Notes: generated by a model from the sequence alone, not told the origin. A stretch of 64,000 nt of DNA from Streptomyces sp. NBC_00341 (GCF_041435055.1 NZ_CP108002.1:6882001-6946000); one strand, 5' to 3'. Numbered from the stretch's first letter, positions 41,932 through 51,219 are shown. A program made the numbers and translations.

Positions 41932-43922
41932 GGGGCGGCCTTCCCGGTGGACAGGGGCAGGGGTGCGGCCGGGCGCGGGGTGCCGCGCAGACCGGCCAGA
42001 CCGCGCGGCAGCAGATACACGGCGGCGATGAACAGCGCCCCGAGGAGCAGCGGTCCGTGTCCGGGCCAGGAACCGGCGACCCAGTCCCGGGTGAAGACGA
42101 TGAGTCCGGCGCCCAGCAGGGCGCCGATGACGGACGTCGTGCCGCCGATGACGGCCGCCAGCAGTGCGAACGCGGCGATCTCGAAGCCGACGTCGGCGGG
42201 GGAGAGGTACTGCTGCACGCTGACCATCAGCGAGCCGCCGACCCCGGCCAGCGCACCGGCGCAGATGTGCGCCACCAGCAGATAGCGCCCCACCGGATGC
42301 CCGGAGGCACGCATCCGCGCCTCCGCGCCCCGGGTGCCGGTCAGCAGCTTCCCGGCCGGGGAGCGCAGCACCAGCAGGGTGACGGCGACGGCGACGACCG
42401 CGACGACGAGCGCGTAGGTGTAGAGCTCGCTCTCGTCGGCCATCTCCTCGCCGCCCCACAGCGCCCGGGTGGCGGGGAAGCCGACGAGGCCGTCGGCGCC
42501 ACCGGTGACGGACTTGAACTGGTTGATGACCGCACTGGCCAGCTCACCGACCGCGAGCGTGATCATCAGCACGGTGGTGCCGCGGGCCCGGATCACGGCG
42601 GGTCCGGTCACCGCGGAGAACACGGCGGCCGCGAGCGCCGAAAGGACGATCTGGACCGGGCCCACCGTCCAGCCGGCGTCCGCCAGATTGGCGGTGGCGT
42701 ACGCGCCGACGGCGAACGGCGCGGTCTGCCCGAGCGTGGGCAGCCCCGCGTAGCCGGTCAGGATCGTGACACTGACCGCGAGGAGCCCGAGGGCCAGGGC
42801 GGAGCCGGCCAGCGAGATGCTGTACGAGTCGAGCAGCCCCGGCAGCGCGATCAGCACCACGAGCAGGACGAGCAGCGGGGCCGCCCGGCGCCACGCGGCC
42901 CCGCGCACCCACGCCCCGAACCCGCCGGACGGCTGTGCGGGAACCTCCTGCGCAGGGGCCTCATGGGGACGTGCTCCGAGGCGCTTCCCCAGCCGCTCCG
43001 TGAGGAGGCGGCGGAGCCGGGTCACCGGGTCCGCCGACTGGCCCTCTGAGCCGTGCGCCGCCGCCGGTTCCGCGAAGCGGGAGCGGAACACCAGCACCGC
43101 CGCCATCGCGGCGAACAGCAGATACGGCGCCAGCTCCGGCAGCACCGAGACGCCCAGTGTCTGGACCTCGCCCACGGCGACCGCCGCCGCGAGCGTGGCC
43201 CACAGGGAGCGGAGCCCGCCCAGGACCACCACGACGAGGGAGAGCATCAGCACGTTCTCGGACGTGCCGGGGCCGGGCCCGATGATGGGTGCCCCGAGCA
43301 CTCCCGCGGCACCGGCCAGCGCCCCCGCCGCCGCGAGGACGCCGGTGTGCACCGCCCGGGGGTTGTGGCCGGTGGCCGCGAGCATCTGCGGATCGTCGGC
43401 GGAGGCCCGTACCGCCGCCCCCACGCGGGTGCGGGTGAGCACCCAGGTACCGGACCCCGCCAGCAGCACGGCCATCACGATGAAGCCGAGCCGGTAGGCG
43501 GGGTAGCGGTGGCCCAGCAGGTGGACCGAGGTGTCGAGCGCCCCGGGGACGCGTACCGGCAGCTCGTCCGCGCCGAAGAGCTGGATGAGCAGATCACCGC
43601 CGACCAGGGCGATCCCGAAGGTCAGCAGTGCCTGAGCGAGATGCCCGCGCCGGGCGAGCGGAACCGTCGCGGCGGACAGCCCCGCCCCGGCGAGGGCGGC
43701 CGCGGCGGTACCCGCGGCCAGCCCGAGGACGAGGCCGCCCCAGGTTCCGTCGCTCAGCTCGGCGCCCGTGTAGGCGCCGATCGCGTACAGCGTGCCGTGC
43801 GACAGGTTCAGCACGCCGGCCGTGCCGAACGCGAGACTCAGGCCGGCGGCGACCACGAACAGCAGCAGCCCGTAGGCCACGCCGTCCACCGCCGGCACGA
43901 GGTGGGCATCGAGAAGCTCCAT
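41928..43922 (-). CDS. Fused LivH-LivM permease
   Basis: A 664-residue fusion of both permeases of a hydrophobic-amino-acid (HAAT) transporter. Residues 1 to about 290 correspond to LivH (GVAYGLLLFVVAAGLSLAFG, VLNLSHGTLYAIGAY, ILAAAGALAGAAGVLGAP) and about 330-664 to LivM (LPTLGQTAPFAVGAYATANL and later AGVGGSLMVSVQQYLSPADV). Many membrane helices are visible. The linker near 285-325 is charged and polar. It starts at ATG 43922, one base after the LivK stop. Confidence 0.92.
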   Translation of the reverse strand: MELLDAHLVPAVDGVAYGLLLFVVAAGLSLAFGTAGVLNLSHGTLYAIGAYTGAELSDGTWGGLVLGLAAGTAAAALAGAGLSAATVPLARRGHLAQALLTFGIALVGGDLLIQLFGADELPVRVPGALDTSVHLLGHRYPAYRLGFIVMAVLLAGSGTWVLTRTRVGAAVRASADDPQMLAATGHNPRAVHTGVLAAAGALAGAAGVLGAPIIGPGPGTSENVLMLSLVVVVLGGLRSLWATLAAAVAVGEVQTLGVSVLPELAPYLLFAAMAAVLVFRSRFAEPAAAHGSEGQSADPVTRLRRLLTERLGKRLGARPHEAPAQEVPAQPSGGFGAWVRGAAWRRAAPLLVLLVVLIALPGLLDSYSISLAGSALALGLLAVSVTILTGYAGLPTLGQTAPFAVGAYATANLADAGWTVGPVQIVLSALAAAVFSAVTGPAVIRARGTTVLMITLAVGELASAVINQFKSVTGGADGLVGFPATRALWGGEEMADESELYTYALVVAVVAVAVTLLVLRSPAGKLLTGTRGAEARMRASGHPVGRYLLVAHICAGALAGVGGSLMVSVQQYLSPADVGFEIAAFALLAAVIGGTTSVIGALLGAGLIVFTRDWVAGSWPGHGPLLLGALFIAAVYLLPRGLAGLRGTPRPAAPLPLSTGKAAP

Positions 43923-43923
43923 A

Positions 43924-45138
43924 TCAGCCGCCGAGCGTCGCCAGGTCCTGGACCATGACGTTGGCCAGCTGGTTGCCGTCGGGACGCACCTGGCGCAGGT
44001 ACCAGCTCTGCACCGGGGAGTGCGCCTTCTCGCCGAACTCCCAGGCGCCGCGCGGGCTGTCGATCTGGCCCAGTCCCGCGATGGCCGTGTTGATGGTCTC
44101 CGGCGTCACGTCGCCCTTCTTCGCGGCGTCGGCGATCGCCTTGTCCAGCACGGCGGCCGCGTCGTACGACGACATCGCGTACGTAGTCGGCTGGGAGTCG
44201 TGCGCGGCCGTCCAGTCGGCGGCGAACTTGCGGTTGGCCGTGTTGTCGAGGTCGGGGGCGTAGTTCAGGACCGAGTAGATGTCCTTGGCCGCGTCGCCCT
44301 GCGCCTGGAGCACGCTGCCCTCGGTGACGAAGGCCGTGTACAGCGGCAGGTCGGCGACGTCGGACTGCGCGTACTGCTTGGCGAAGTCGATAGCGGCCTT
44401 GCCGGCGTAGAAGGAGTAGACCGCCTTCGCGTCCGTCTTGGCGATGTCGGCGAAGTACGGCATGAAGTTCGTGGTCTTCGGGAACGGCGTCCAGGTCGTC
44501 TTGCCGTTCGGGTTGGCGAGCTTGCCCTTGATGCGCTTGAACTCGTCCGTGAAGCCGCGCAGTTCGTCGTACCCGCCCTGGTAGTCCGGGCCGATCGCGT
44601 ATACCGGGCCGTTCACCTTCTCCTTGACGTACGGGGCGATGGCCTTGCCCGGCTCGTCGGACATGAAGCTCGTCGTCCAGACGTACTTGAGGTCCTTGAC
44701 CGGCGGGCGGGCGTTCGACCCGAGGAAGGGGATCTTGGCCTGGTTGACCAACGGCATCACCGCGGCGACCGAGCCACCGCTGACGAGGCCCGTCAGCACG
44801 TCGACCTTGTCCTTCTTGACCAGCTTGGTGGCGGCGGGGACGGCGGTGGGCGGACCGTCGCCCTCGTCCGCGACGATCAGCTCGACCTTGCGGCCGCCGA
44901 GCTTGTTGCCGTGCGTCTTCAGGTACAGCTCGAAGCCGGCGCGCAGGTCGGTACCGACCGGCTTGTAGGTGCCGGACAGGGAGGCCACCAGGCCGACCTT
45001 CACGGTCTCGTCGCCGGTGCCGCTGTCGCTGCTGCACCCGGTGACGGCTGCCAGCCCGAGGGCGAGGGCGGCAGCGCCCACCGGCCGGATTCTGCGGGGG
45101 CGTGGACGGGATATGTCGAAGAACATGAGGGCTCTCAT
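43924..45138 (-). CDS. livK: Branched-chain-type ABC transporter substrate-binding lipoprotein LivK
   Basis: A 404-residue periplasmic-binding-protein type 1 lipoprotein. The signal AAALALGLAAVTGCSS has a lipobox, followed by VKVGLVASLSGTYKPVG, ELIVADEGDGPPTAV and YAIGPDYQGGYDELRGF. The substrate is not certain; relatives bind amino acids or urea and short-chain amides. It starts at ATG 45138, 86 bases downstream of the partial conservon gene pair. Confidence 0.92.
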   Translation of the reverse strand: MRALMFFDISRPRPRRIRPVGAAALALGLAAVTGCSSDSGTGDETVKVGLVASLSGTYKPVGTDLRAGFELYLKTHGNKLGGRKVELIVADEGDGPPTAVPAATKLVKKDKVDVLTGLVSGGSVAAVMPLVNQAKIPFLGSNARPPVKDLKYVWTTSFMSDEPGKAIAPYVKEKVNGPVYAIGPDYQGGYDELRGFTDEFKRIKGKLANPNGKTTWTPFPKTTNFMPYFADIAKTDAKAVYSFYAGKAAIDFAKQYAQSDVADLPLYTAFVTEGSVLQAQGDAAKDIYSVLNYAPDLDNTANRKFAADWTAAHDSQPTTYAMSSYDAAAVLDKAIADAAKKGDVTPETINTAIAGLGQIDSPRGAWEFGEKAHSPVQSWYLRQVRPDGNQLANVMVQDLATLGG

Positions 45139-45224
45139 CGGGGGAGTAATGGGCGGAACGGGGTGACCCGGCCGCCGAGCGGAGCGGACGGACGGGCCGG
45201 TGGCGGTCGGGGGACCGCCGGCAC

Positions 45225-45629
45225 TCAGTGGGTGGGCGAGATGCCCGGGGTACGGACGTGGGGAGACAGCGCGTCGCCGACCTGGTTGATCAGTTCGGAC
45301 ATCATGTAGCTGACCTCGCCGATGTCCGCGTCCCTGGTGGTGGTCACCAGGAGCGAGGCGCCGCTGGAGACGGCCATCGAGAACATGTAGCCGCCCTCCA
45401 TCGCGGTGAGGCTGTGCTCGACGGGGTCGGTGTTCGTCAACTGGGCCGCGGCGGAGAGCAGGTTGACGACCCCGGAGGCGATGGCCGCCAGCCGGTCGGC
45501 ATCGTCACGCTCCACACCGGTGTAGGCCAGCGCGAGTCCGTCCACGGACACGGCTATCGCCTGGGTGACCTCCGGAATGCGTCCGGCGAAGTCGCTCAGG
45601 ATCCAGCTCAGGTCGGTGGGTGAGGTCAT
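45225..45629 (-). CDS. Roadblock/LC7 domain protein (conservon-like)
   Basis: A 134-residue CvnB-like protein: SWILSDFAGRIPEVTQAIAV, SVDGLALAYTGVERDDADRL and SYMMSELINQVGDALSPHV. ATG 45629 overlaps the stop of the sensor kinase (ATGA). Unlike the 30-35 kb conservon there is no DUF742 or GTPase gene next to it; the next genes encode the Liv transporter on the same strand. Confidence 0.9.
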   Translation of the reverse strand: MTSPTDLSWILSDFAGRIPEVTQAIAVSVDGLALAYTGVERDDADRLAAIASGVVNLLSAAAQLTNTDPVEHSLTAMEGGYMFSMAVSSGASLLVTTTRDADIGEVSYMMSELINQVGDALSPHVRTPGISPTH

Positions 45630-47980
45630 TTCTTGGTCCGTTCGGTGTTGTCGTCGGTGGCGGAACGCCCACGGGTGTTCGAGCTCCGATTGATCCCCTG
45701 GGCGTAGGCCGCGAGGACGTCGGAGACCTGCCGGGAGTCCCGGCGGCGGGGCGACGGGCGCGGTGCGGAGGCGCCGGACCGCTGATCGGTGCCGCCCCGC
45801 TTGCCCAGGGTGGGCCACTGCTGGGGCGTGTTGCGCTGCCTCAGGGGCAGGCCCGAGGAGCTGACTCCGGCCACGCGTGAGACGGGTTCGTCCTGCACGG
45901 GATGCGGAGCCGCGGTGGTGGCGCGCTCCCGCCCGCCGGTGACGGAGCCAGCGCCGACGGGCCGGGCCGGCCGCCCGGTCACTTCGCCCGGCTGCCTGCG
46001 GACGGACTGTCCGTGTGCGGAGACGGGACGGGGCGCCTCGTAGCGGACATCGTTGCCACGTTCCTCGCCGGGCGCGCCCGGCGGGGTCTCCTGCGGGATC
46101 TCGGTCAGTACGTTGGCCGGCAGGGTGACCTCGGCGATGGTGCCGGGGCCGGAGGAGTCACGCAGTTCGACCGCGATGCCGTGGCGTGCGGAGAGCCGGG
46201 CCACCACGTGCAGACCCATGGAGCGGACGTCTCCGATTCCGGCCTTCGGCTCGCGCAGCGCGGCATTGTGGACGGCGCGGCGTTCGGGCGGGATCCCCAC
46301 TCCCTCGTCGACGATCTGCACGACGACCCGGTCCCACAGCCGCCATACGGCGACCCCGACCTGTGCGTCGGGAGGCGAGAACCGGGTGGCGTTGTCGAGG
46401 AGTTCCGCCAGGATGTGTGCCACGTCGTGCACGGCACGGGCGGCGATGCCGATGCCCGATTCGATGACACCGAGGGACACGCGGTCGAAGCGCTCGATCT
46501 GCTGGGCCGCCGCAACGATGACCGTGGAGCAGCCGATGTCGGACGAACGCACCCGGGCGTTGCCGTAACCACCCAGTACCAGAAGGTTGTTGGTGTTGCG
46601 CTCCATGCGGATGGCGAGGTGGTCGAGGGCGAACAGCGTCTGCATGCGGTCGGGGTCGGCCTCGTCGCGCTGCACCGTGTCGAGCTCGGACACCATGACA
46701 CTGGTCAGCTGAGCTCCCCGTCGGGCGACACGGACCAGCGTCTCGGCGAACTGCTCGTGCACCCGGGCCTGTTGGGCGGCCAGCCGGACGGCCTCGTGGT
46801 GGACGGCGTTGAACGCCTCGCCCACCTCGCCGATCTCGTCCCCGCCCGTCGTCCCGACCGGGTTGCCCGACCGCTCCGCGACCTCTTCGGGTGTGGAGGC
46901 GCTCAGCCCGCCCGGCTGGGACAACTCGCGCATCACGGCGGGGAGTCCGGTGTGGGCGACCTCGTGCGCGGCGTTACGCAGATCGCGCAGCCGGCGGATC
47001 ATGACGCGCCCGAGGCGGACGGCGAGGACGACGGCACCCACGAGGGTCAGCAGCACCAGGGCGACCTCGGCGCCCGCGGTCCACATGAGGCTGGTGCGCT
47101 CCTCTGAGACCGTCACGATGACGGATGCGTCGATCCTCTTCTCCACGGAGCGCAGCAGCCTCTGACGGTCGTCGGAGGCCTTCTGCCACTCCTGCGCGGT
47201 GACGTCGATGCTCCTGCTGGTGCCCGTACGCCCGATCGTGTCCTCCAGTTGCCGGGCCGCCAGCGCCTTCGGGCCGGAGAGAGTGCGCTCCAGCCAGGTC
47301 CGCCACTCGGCGGGACCGAGGCCGAACATGACACCGGTCGACTCCGTGTAGCCCAGCCGGCCGGCGTCGAAAGTCCGCTGCGAGGCGATGGTGAAACCGC
47401 CCGCGGCCTGCGCTCTCGCCACGGTGACCTGCTGTTGAGCCGTGTGTTCCGCGGCCTCGGACAGGGCGGCTGCGGCGCGGATGCGGTCCGCGATGTCGGC
47501 GTCGACTCCGTCGGCCAGCGCGATGCCGTCGCGGTAGCCGTTGAGGTCGGCGATGACGATCCGGTAGCCGAAGGCGAGCGCGGAGATGGTGCTGCTGCCC
47601 GAGCGCACCTGGGCACGCAGGGCCGGCAGCTCTTCCGTGAAGCGCTGGATGCGGGTCAGTGCGGTCTGCGCGCTGCCGGGTACCTCGGACAGCGGGGAGG
47701 TTCTGCTGTTGAAGGCGGCGATGCTCTTGTCGGTCGCGTTGGAACTCGCGAGGAAGGCGTCGGGAGTTCCCTGCTTGGAGACCAGCGCGGTGGCGGTGGC
47801 TCGCTCGCGCTGTAGCTGATAGGTCAGATCACCTGCGGCGGCGGCGACATCGACCATCTTCGTCAGCCGGTAGGCCTGGAGTGCCTGGCTGGTCGCGGGT
47901 GCGAGGGCGAGAACCGAGAAGGTGACCGCAACCGTGAGGGGTGCGCTGACGAGCAGGACAAGACGACGATTGATTTTCAC
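45626..47980 (-). CDS. NIT-domain sensor histidine-kinase-like protein
   Basis: A 784-residue membrane sensor. Transmembrane helices at about residues 7-28 and 305-325 enclose an extracellular helical domain resembling the nitrate/nitrite-sensing (NIT) domain (YQLQRERATATALVSKQGTP, SLSEVPGSAQTAL-like segments). A HAMP-like linker, a helical dimer region and a HATPase domain (ILAELLDNATRFSPPDAQ, DEGVGIPPERR, GLHVVARLSARHGI) follow, then a long disordered Pro/Arg-rich tail. There is no phosphoacceptor His box of classical type. It is coupled to the roadblock gene. Confidence 0.88.
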   Translation of the reverse strand: MKINRRLVLLVSAPLTVAVTFSVLALAPATSQALQAYRLTKMVDVAAAAGDLTYQLQRERATATALVSKQGTPDAFLASSNATDKSIAAFNSRTSPLSEVPGSAQTALTRIQRFTEELPALRAQVRSGSSTISALAFGYRIVIADLNGYRDGIALADGVDADIADRIRAAAALSEAAEHTAQQQVTVARAQAAGGFTIASQRTFDAGRLGYTESTGVMFGLGPAEWRTWLERTLSGPKALAARQLEDTIGRTGTSRSIDVTAQEWQKASDDRQRLLRSVEKRIDASVIVTVSEERTSLMWTAGAEVALVLLTLVGAVVLAVRLGRVMIRRLRDLRNAAHEVAHTGLPAVMRELSQPGGLSASTPEEVAERSGNPVGTTGGDEIGEVGEAFNAVHHEAVRLAAQQARVHEQFAETLVRVARRGAQLTSVMVSELDTVQRDEADPDRMQTLFALDHLAIRMERNTNNLLVLGGYGNARVRSSDIGCSTVIVAAAQQIERFDRVSLGVIESGIGIAARAVHDVAHILAELLDNATRFSPPDAQVGVAVWRLWDRVVVQIVDEGVGIPPERRAVHNAALREPKAGIGDVRSMGLHVVARLSARHGIAVELRDSSGPGTIAEVTLPANVLTEIPQETPPGAPGEERGNDVRYEAPRPVSAHGQSVRRQPGEVTGRPARPVGAGSVTGGRERATTAAPHPVQDEPVSRVAGVSSSGLPLRQRNTPQQWPTLGKRGGTDQRSGASAPRPSPRRRDSRQVSDVLAAYAQGINRSSNTRGRSATDDNTERTKK

Positions 47981-48646
47981 TGCACGGCTCCATCACCGGA
48001 ACCGGCGCTGAGTATCGGTGACACACAGATACCTGTTAACGGGGTGTGGGGGGAGTCTGTACGGACATGGGTGCATCGTGTGCACAGTTGCAGATGGGAC
48101 AGGAGGGGCGGACGGGACCCCGGTGGCGCGGCCTGATCCTATGCCGTGCCACGGAACTACCGATGCGTAGATCGGTGAAACTTTGTGTGCAGACAGCGAT
48201 GTTGATGCGGTCCGACTCGATCAATATCGCTCAAAGGGCGAGATCCGCGAGGGTAAGCGGAATCTCGCGACTTCCCCAGTCGGAACACCGTGACCAGCGT
48301 GGAGTGCGCCGACGACGAGTAGTTGTATCCCTTTACGGAATGAGCGTGTGCCGCATCTCGCCCGGCGTCGCGTCGCCCGGGCAAGGTTCGGGGTCGTCGT
48401 TGCGGAATGGTTAGATCCGATGAGCGATGACGACGGTTTCGGACAGCCCCTCCGTCCGTCGGCGCCTGTGGCGATCGGCGTCCGGCGCGGGTGTAGTCGC
48501 CGGAGTGCAAGTCTCTTACGGCAAAGGTTCGGTGTGGGTGCGACAGGTTCCGTCACGAATCGTGGGCGATGCCGTGTGCGCCTGGAGTGACCCTGCTGAG
48601 CGGGTGTGCTTGAGCGGTTGTGGCCGATCGCAACGGGCTCGCCGCC
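47981..48646. other. Long non-coding region upstream of the NIT sensor gene
   Basis: About 670 bases without a gene I can support. Segments near 48150-48260 are AT-richer (CGATCAATATCGCTC) and may hold promoters for the sensor gene. A 57-codon frame from ATG 48420 (MSDDDGFGQPLRPS) has no binding site and no recognisable family. No RNA motif was found. Confidence 0.4.
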
Positions 48647-48714
48647 CCGGTGGGGCGGGGGCGGCGGAGCCCGGTGGGGCGGGGGCGGCGGAGCCCGGTG
48701 GGGCGGGGGCGGCC
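48647..48714. repeat. 24-bp G-rich tandem repeat
   Basis: Nearly three copies of a 24-base unit (CCGGTGGGGCGGGG then GCGGCGGAGC), ending exactly at the stop codon of the convergent methyltransferase gene. The plus strand has many runs of three or more G and could form a quadruplex; in the methyltransferase mRNA it is C-rich. Confidence 0.9.
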
Positions 48715-49530
48715 CTACGGCTTGCGGCCCACCGCCACGTATCCCGCGCTGATGATGTCGTCCTGGCCCGGGACCGGTTCGCCGAGCTCGGGGTGCCATG
48801 CCTCGGCTGCCACGATGCCGGGCTCGACGATCTCCAGTCCGTCGAAGAAGGCGGCGAACTGCTGACGGTTGCGCGGGGCCAGCGTGAGGGTGTTGGCCTT
48901 GTACATCTCGTCGACCTTCCGGGCCTCCTCCGGGTGGAAGTCGGCGGTGAGGTGCGAGATCACCATGTGGCTGCCCGGCGCCAGCACGTCGCAGAGCCTG
49001 CTGGTCAGCTCGTAGGCGCCGTCCTCGTCGCTCACGAAGTGCAGCAGTGAGATCAGTGAGAGCGCGACCGGCTTGCTGAAGTCCAGCGTCTTGCCTGCGT
49101 GTTCGAGAATGGCTTCCACGTCGCGCGCGTCGGCCTGCACGTAGTCGATCGCGCCCTGCGGGGTGCCGCTCAGCAGGGCTTCGGCGTGGGCCAGCACGAT
49201 CGGGTCGTTGTCGCAGTAGACGACCCGGGTGGCGGGCTCGGAACTCTGGGCCACCTGATGCAGGTTCGGCTCGGTGGGTATGCCCGTACCGATGTCGAGG
49301 AACTGCCGGATGCCCTGGCTCGAGAGCCAGCGGGTGGCGCGGTGCATGAAGGCCCGGTTCACCTTCGCCATCACCGGGATGCTCGGTTCGAGTGCGAGCA
49401 TCTGGCGTCCCATCGCCTCGTCCACCGGGTAGTTGTCCTTGCCGCCGAGGAACCAGTCGTACATCCGCGCGGGGTGCGGCTTGCTGGTGTCGATGTGCAG
49501 GGAGGTGGCGTCGTTCCCCGGTACGGACAT
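48715..49530 (-). CDS. SAM-dependent methyltransferase of the DUF574 type
   Basis: A 271-residue protein of a family abundant in Streptomyces. Family landmarks: SKPHPARMYDWFLGGKDNYP near the N-terminus, FLDIGTGIPTEPNLHQVAQ as the SAM site, VVYCDNDPIVLAHAEALL, and LISLLHFVSDEDGAYEL. It is of normal length. The acceptor is unknown for the whole group. The start ATG 49530 fits the family N-terminus. Confidence 0.92.
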   Translation of the reverse strand: MSVPGNDATSLHIDTSKPHPARMYDWFLGGKDNYPVDEAMGRQMLALEPSIPVMAKVNRAFMHRATRWLSSQGIRQFLDIGTGIPTEPNLHQVAQSSEPATRVVYCDNDPIVLAHAEALLSGTPQGAIDYVQADARDVEAILEHAGKTLDFSKPVALSLISLLHFVSDEDGAYELTSRLCDVLAPGSHMVISHLTADFHPEEARKVDEMYKANTLTLAPRNRQQFAAFFDGLEIVEPGIVAAEAWHPELGEPVPGQDDIISAGYVAVGRKP

Positions 49531-49655
49531 GGTGAACTCCAGAGTGCGTGAGGCGTTGGGTGATCAGCTGGCCCCAAGAATAGGCAACGCGCGCGCCAGG
49601 AAAGCCCAGTTCATCCGCGCACCCGGTCCCATCGCCGCACGGGGAATGGTTACCG

Positions 49656-49697
49656 CAGCGTAACTTACTGACGGGTTACCCTCGGTAAGTTCCGCTG
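49656..49697. promoter_or_regulatory. Large inverted repeat upstream of the lipase gene
   Basis: Arms CAGCGTAACTTAC and GTAAGTTCCGCTG pair over 12 of 13 positions around a 16-base centre, 47 bases ahead of the lipase start and inside a divergent region. It could be an operator, or an mRNA stem-loop in the lipase leader. The centre contains GGGTTACCC, itself a palindrome. Confidence 0.6.
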
Positions 49698-49743
49698 CTA
49701 GCTTGCGCTCACCCGTATATCGGAGCAGAGCGAGGAGTGAGCT

Positions 49744-51186
49744 GTGAGCCGCAAGAACACCCGTTCGCGTTCCACCTTCAGGACCGCGGAGCCGGATACA
49801 TCGGTTACATCGGCTGTGTCGGTTACGTCGGTTGCGTCCCAAGGCCGGCCGCGACGTGCCGGCGCCGCACGAGCGCTGGCCGTCGCCGTGACGGCGACCG
49901 CCTGCGCGATCACGTGCGCCGTACCCGCCACGGCCGCCGAGGGGGCGGAGCCCGTGGTGTCCCGGGGTGTGACGATCCCCGACTTCTACACCCCGCCCAC
50001 CGAACTCCCCCCGGCGAACGGCGCGTTGATCCGCCATGAGCCGCTCCCTCTGGGGCTGAGCATTCCGGGCCTCGACGGCCGCCCGATGCCCGGCACGGCC
50101 ACCCGGCTGATGTACAGGTCGACCGACTCCAACGGGCAGCCGGTCGCGGTGACCGGCGCCTACATCGAGCCGTCCGCCGCCTGGAAGCGCGGAGGCCCCC
50201 GGCCGCTGGTGGCGGTGGCCGCCGGCACGATGGGCCAGGGCGACCAGTGCGCGCCCTCGATGGCGCTCCAGTACCCGCTGACCCTGAACGGCGAGACGGT
50301 GTCGGTCGGTTACGAGGCCCTGGCCATCTACCGGCTGCTCGCCGCCGGTACCGCGGTCGTCGTCACCGACTACGTCGGACTCGGCGCGACCGACCGGCTG
50401 CACACCTACGTCAACCGGGTCGACGAGGGACACGCACTGCTGGACGCGGCCCGCGCCGCGCACGCCGTGCCAGGCGCGTCCATCACGACCGGCTCGCGCA
50501 CGGGTCTGTACGGATACAGCCAGGGCGGCGGGGCCAGCGCCTCGGCCGCCGAGCTGCAGCCCTCCTACGCGCCCGACGTCGAACTGTCCGGCACCTATTC
50601 GGGGGCGCCGCCCGCAGATCTGACCGCCGTCATGAAGGGCATCGACGGCAGCGCCCTCGCCGGTGCGCTGGCCTGGTCGATCAACGGCTTCGCCCAGTCC
50701 GACACCGACGTCCGGGACGTCGTCGAGGCCAACATCAACGCCGCGGGCAAGGCGGCGCTGAAGGACGCCTCGACCATGTGCGTGGGCGACGCGATCCTCG
50801 GCTACGGCTTCGCCAAGAGCAACAAGTGGACCAACAGCGGCGCGTCCATAGGTGACGTCATCGCTGCCGAGCCCCGCGCGCGGGCCGCCCTCGACAAGCA
50901 GCGCATCGGCACCCTCAAGCCGGCCGGACCGGTGCGCCTGGCGACCGGCGTCCAGGACGACATCGTCCCGCACGGACAGGCCCGGCAACTGGCCGTGGAC
51001 TGGTGCCGCAAGGGCGCCGACGTCACCTACGACGCCATCATCCTGCCCAACCTGGGCGACAAGCTCCTCACCAACCACGTGGTGCCGCTCATCACCGACC
51101 AGGGCGACGCGATCTCATGGCTGACCGACCGGCTCGCGGGCCGGCCGGCCACGTCCAACTGCTGGAGCATGCCGATCCAGCCCTGA
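49744..51186 (+). CDS. Secreted LIP-type lipase/esterase
   Basis: A 480-residue exported alpha/beta-hydrolase. A long, Ser/Thr/Val-rich N-terminus (TSVTSAVSVTSVASQ) precedes an Arg-rich region and a hydrophobic signal (ARALAVAVTATACAITCAVP-ATA). The hydrolase core has PLVAVAAGTMGQGDQC, VVVTDYVGLGATDR, the nucleophile GLYGYSQGGGASASAAEL, Asp in GVQDDIVPHGQA and a His near TNHVVPLI. It belongs to the secretory triacylglycerol lipase group. GTG 49744 is probably followed by a later start closer to the signal. Confidence 0.85.
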   Translation: MSRKNTRSRSTFRTAEPDTSVTSAVSVTSVASQGRPRRAGAARALAVAVTATACAITCAVPATAAEGAEPVVSRGVTIPDFYTPPTELPPANGALIRHEPLPLGLSIPGLDGRPMPGTATRLMYRSTDSNGQPVAVTGAYIEPSAAWKRGGPRPLVAVAAGTMGQGDQCAPSMALQYPLTLNGETVSVGYEALAIYRLLAAGTAVVVTDYVGLGATDRLHTYVNRVDEGHALLDAARAAHAVPGASITTGSRTGLYGYSQGGGASASAAELQPSYAPDVELSGTYSGAPPADLTAVMKGIDGSALAGALAWSINGFAQSDTDVRDVVEANINAAGKAALKDASTMCVGDAILGYGFAKSNKWTNSGASIGDVIAAEPRARAALDKQRIGTLKPAGPVRLATGVQDDIVPHGQARQLAVDWCRKGADVTYDAIILPNLGDKLLTNHVVPLITDQGDAISWLTDRLAGRPATSNCWSMPIQP

Positions 51187-51219
51187 CCCGGCCCGTCCGT
51201 CCCGGGGCGGCGTCGCGGG

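Noticed and set aside
48420..48590. Small ORF MSDDDGFGQPLRPS in the region upstream of the NIT sensor
   Set aside because: No ribosome binding site, no recognisable family and mixed codon use; insufficient support.
48647..48714. Possible CRISPR array
   Set aside because: The copies are directly adjacent with no unique spacers and there are no cas genes; it is a simple tandem repeat.
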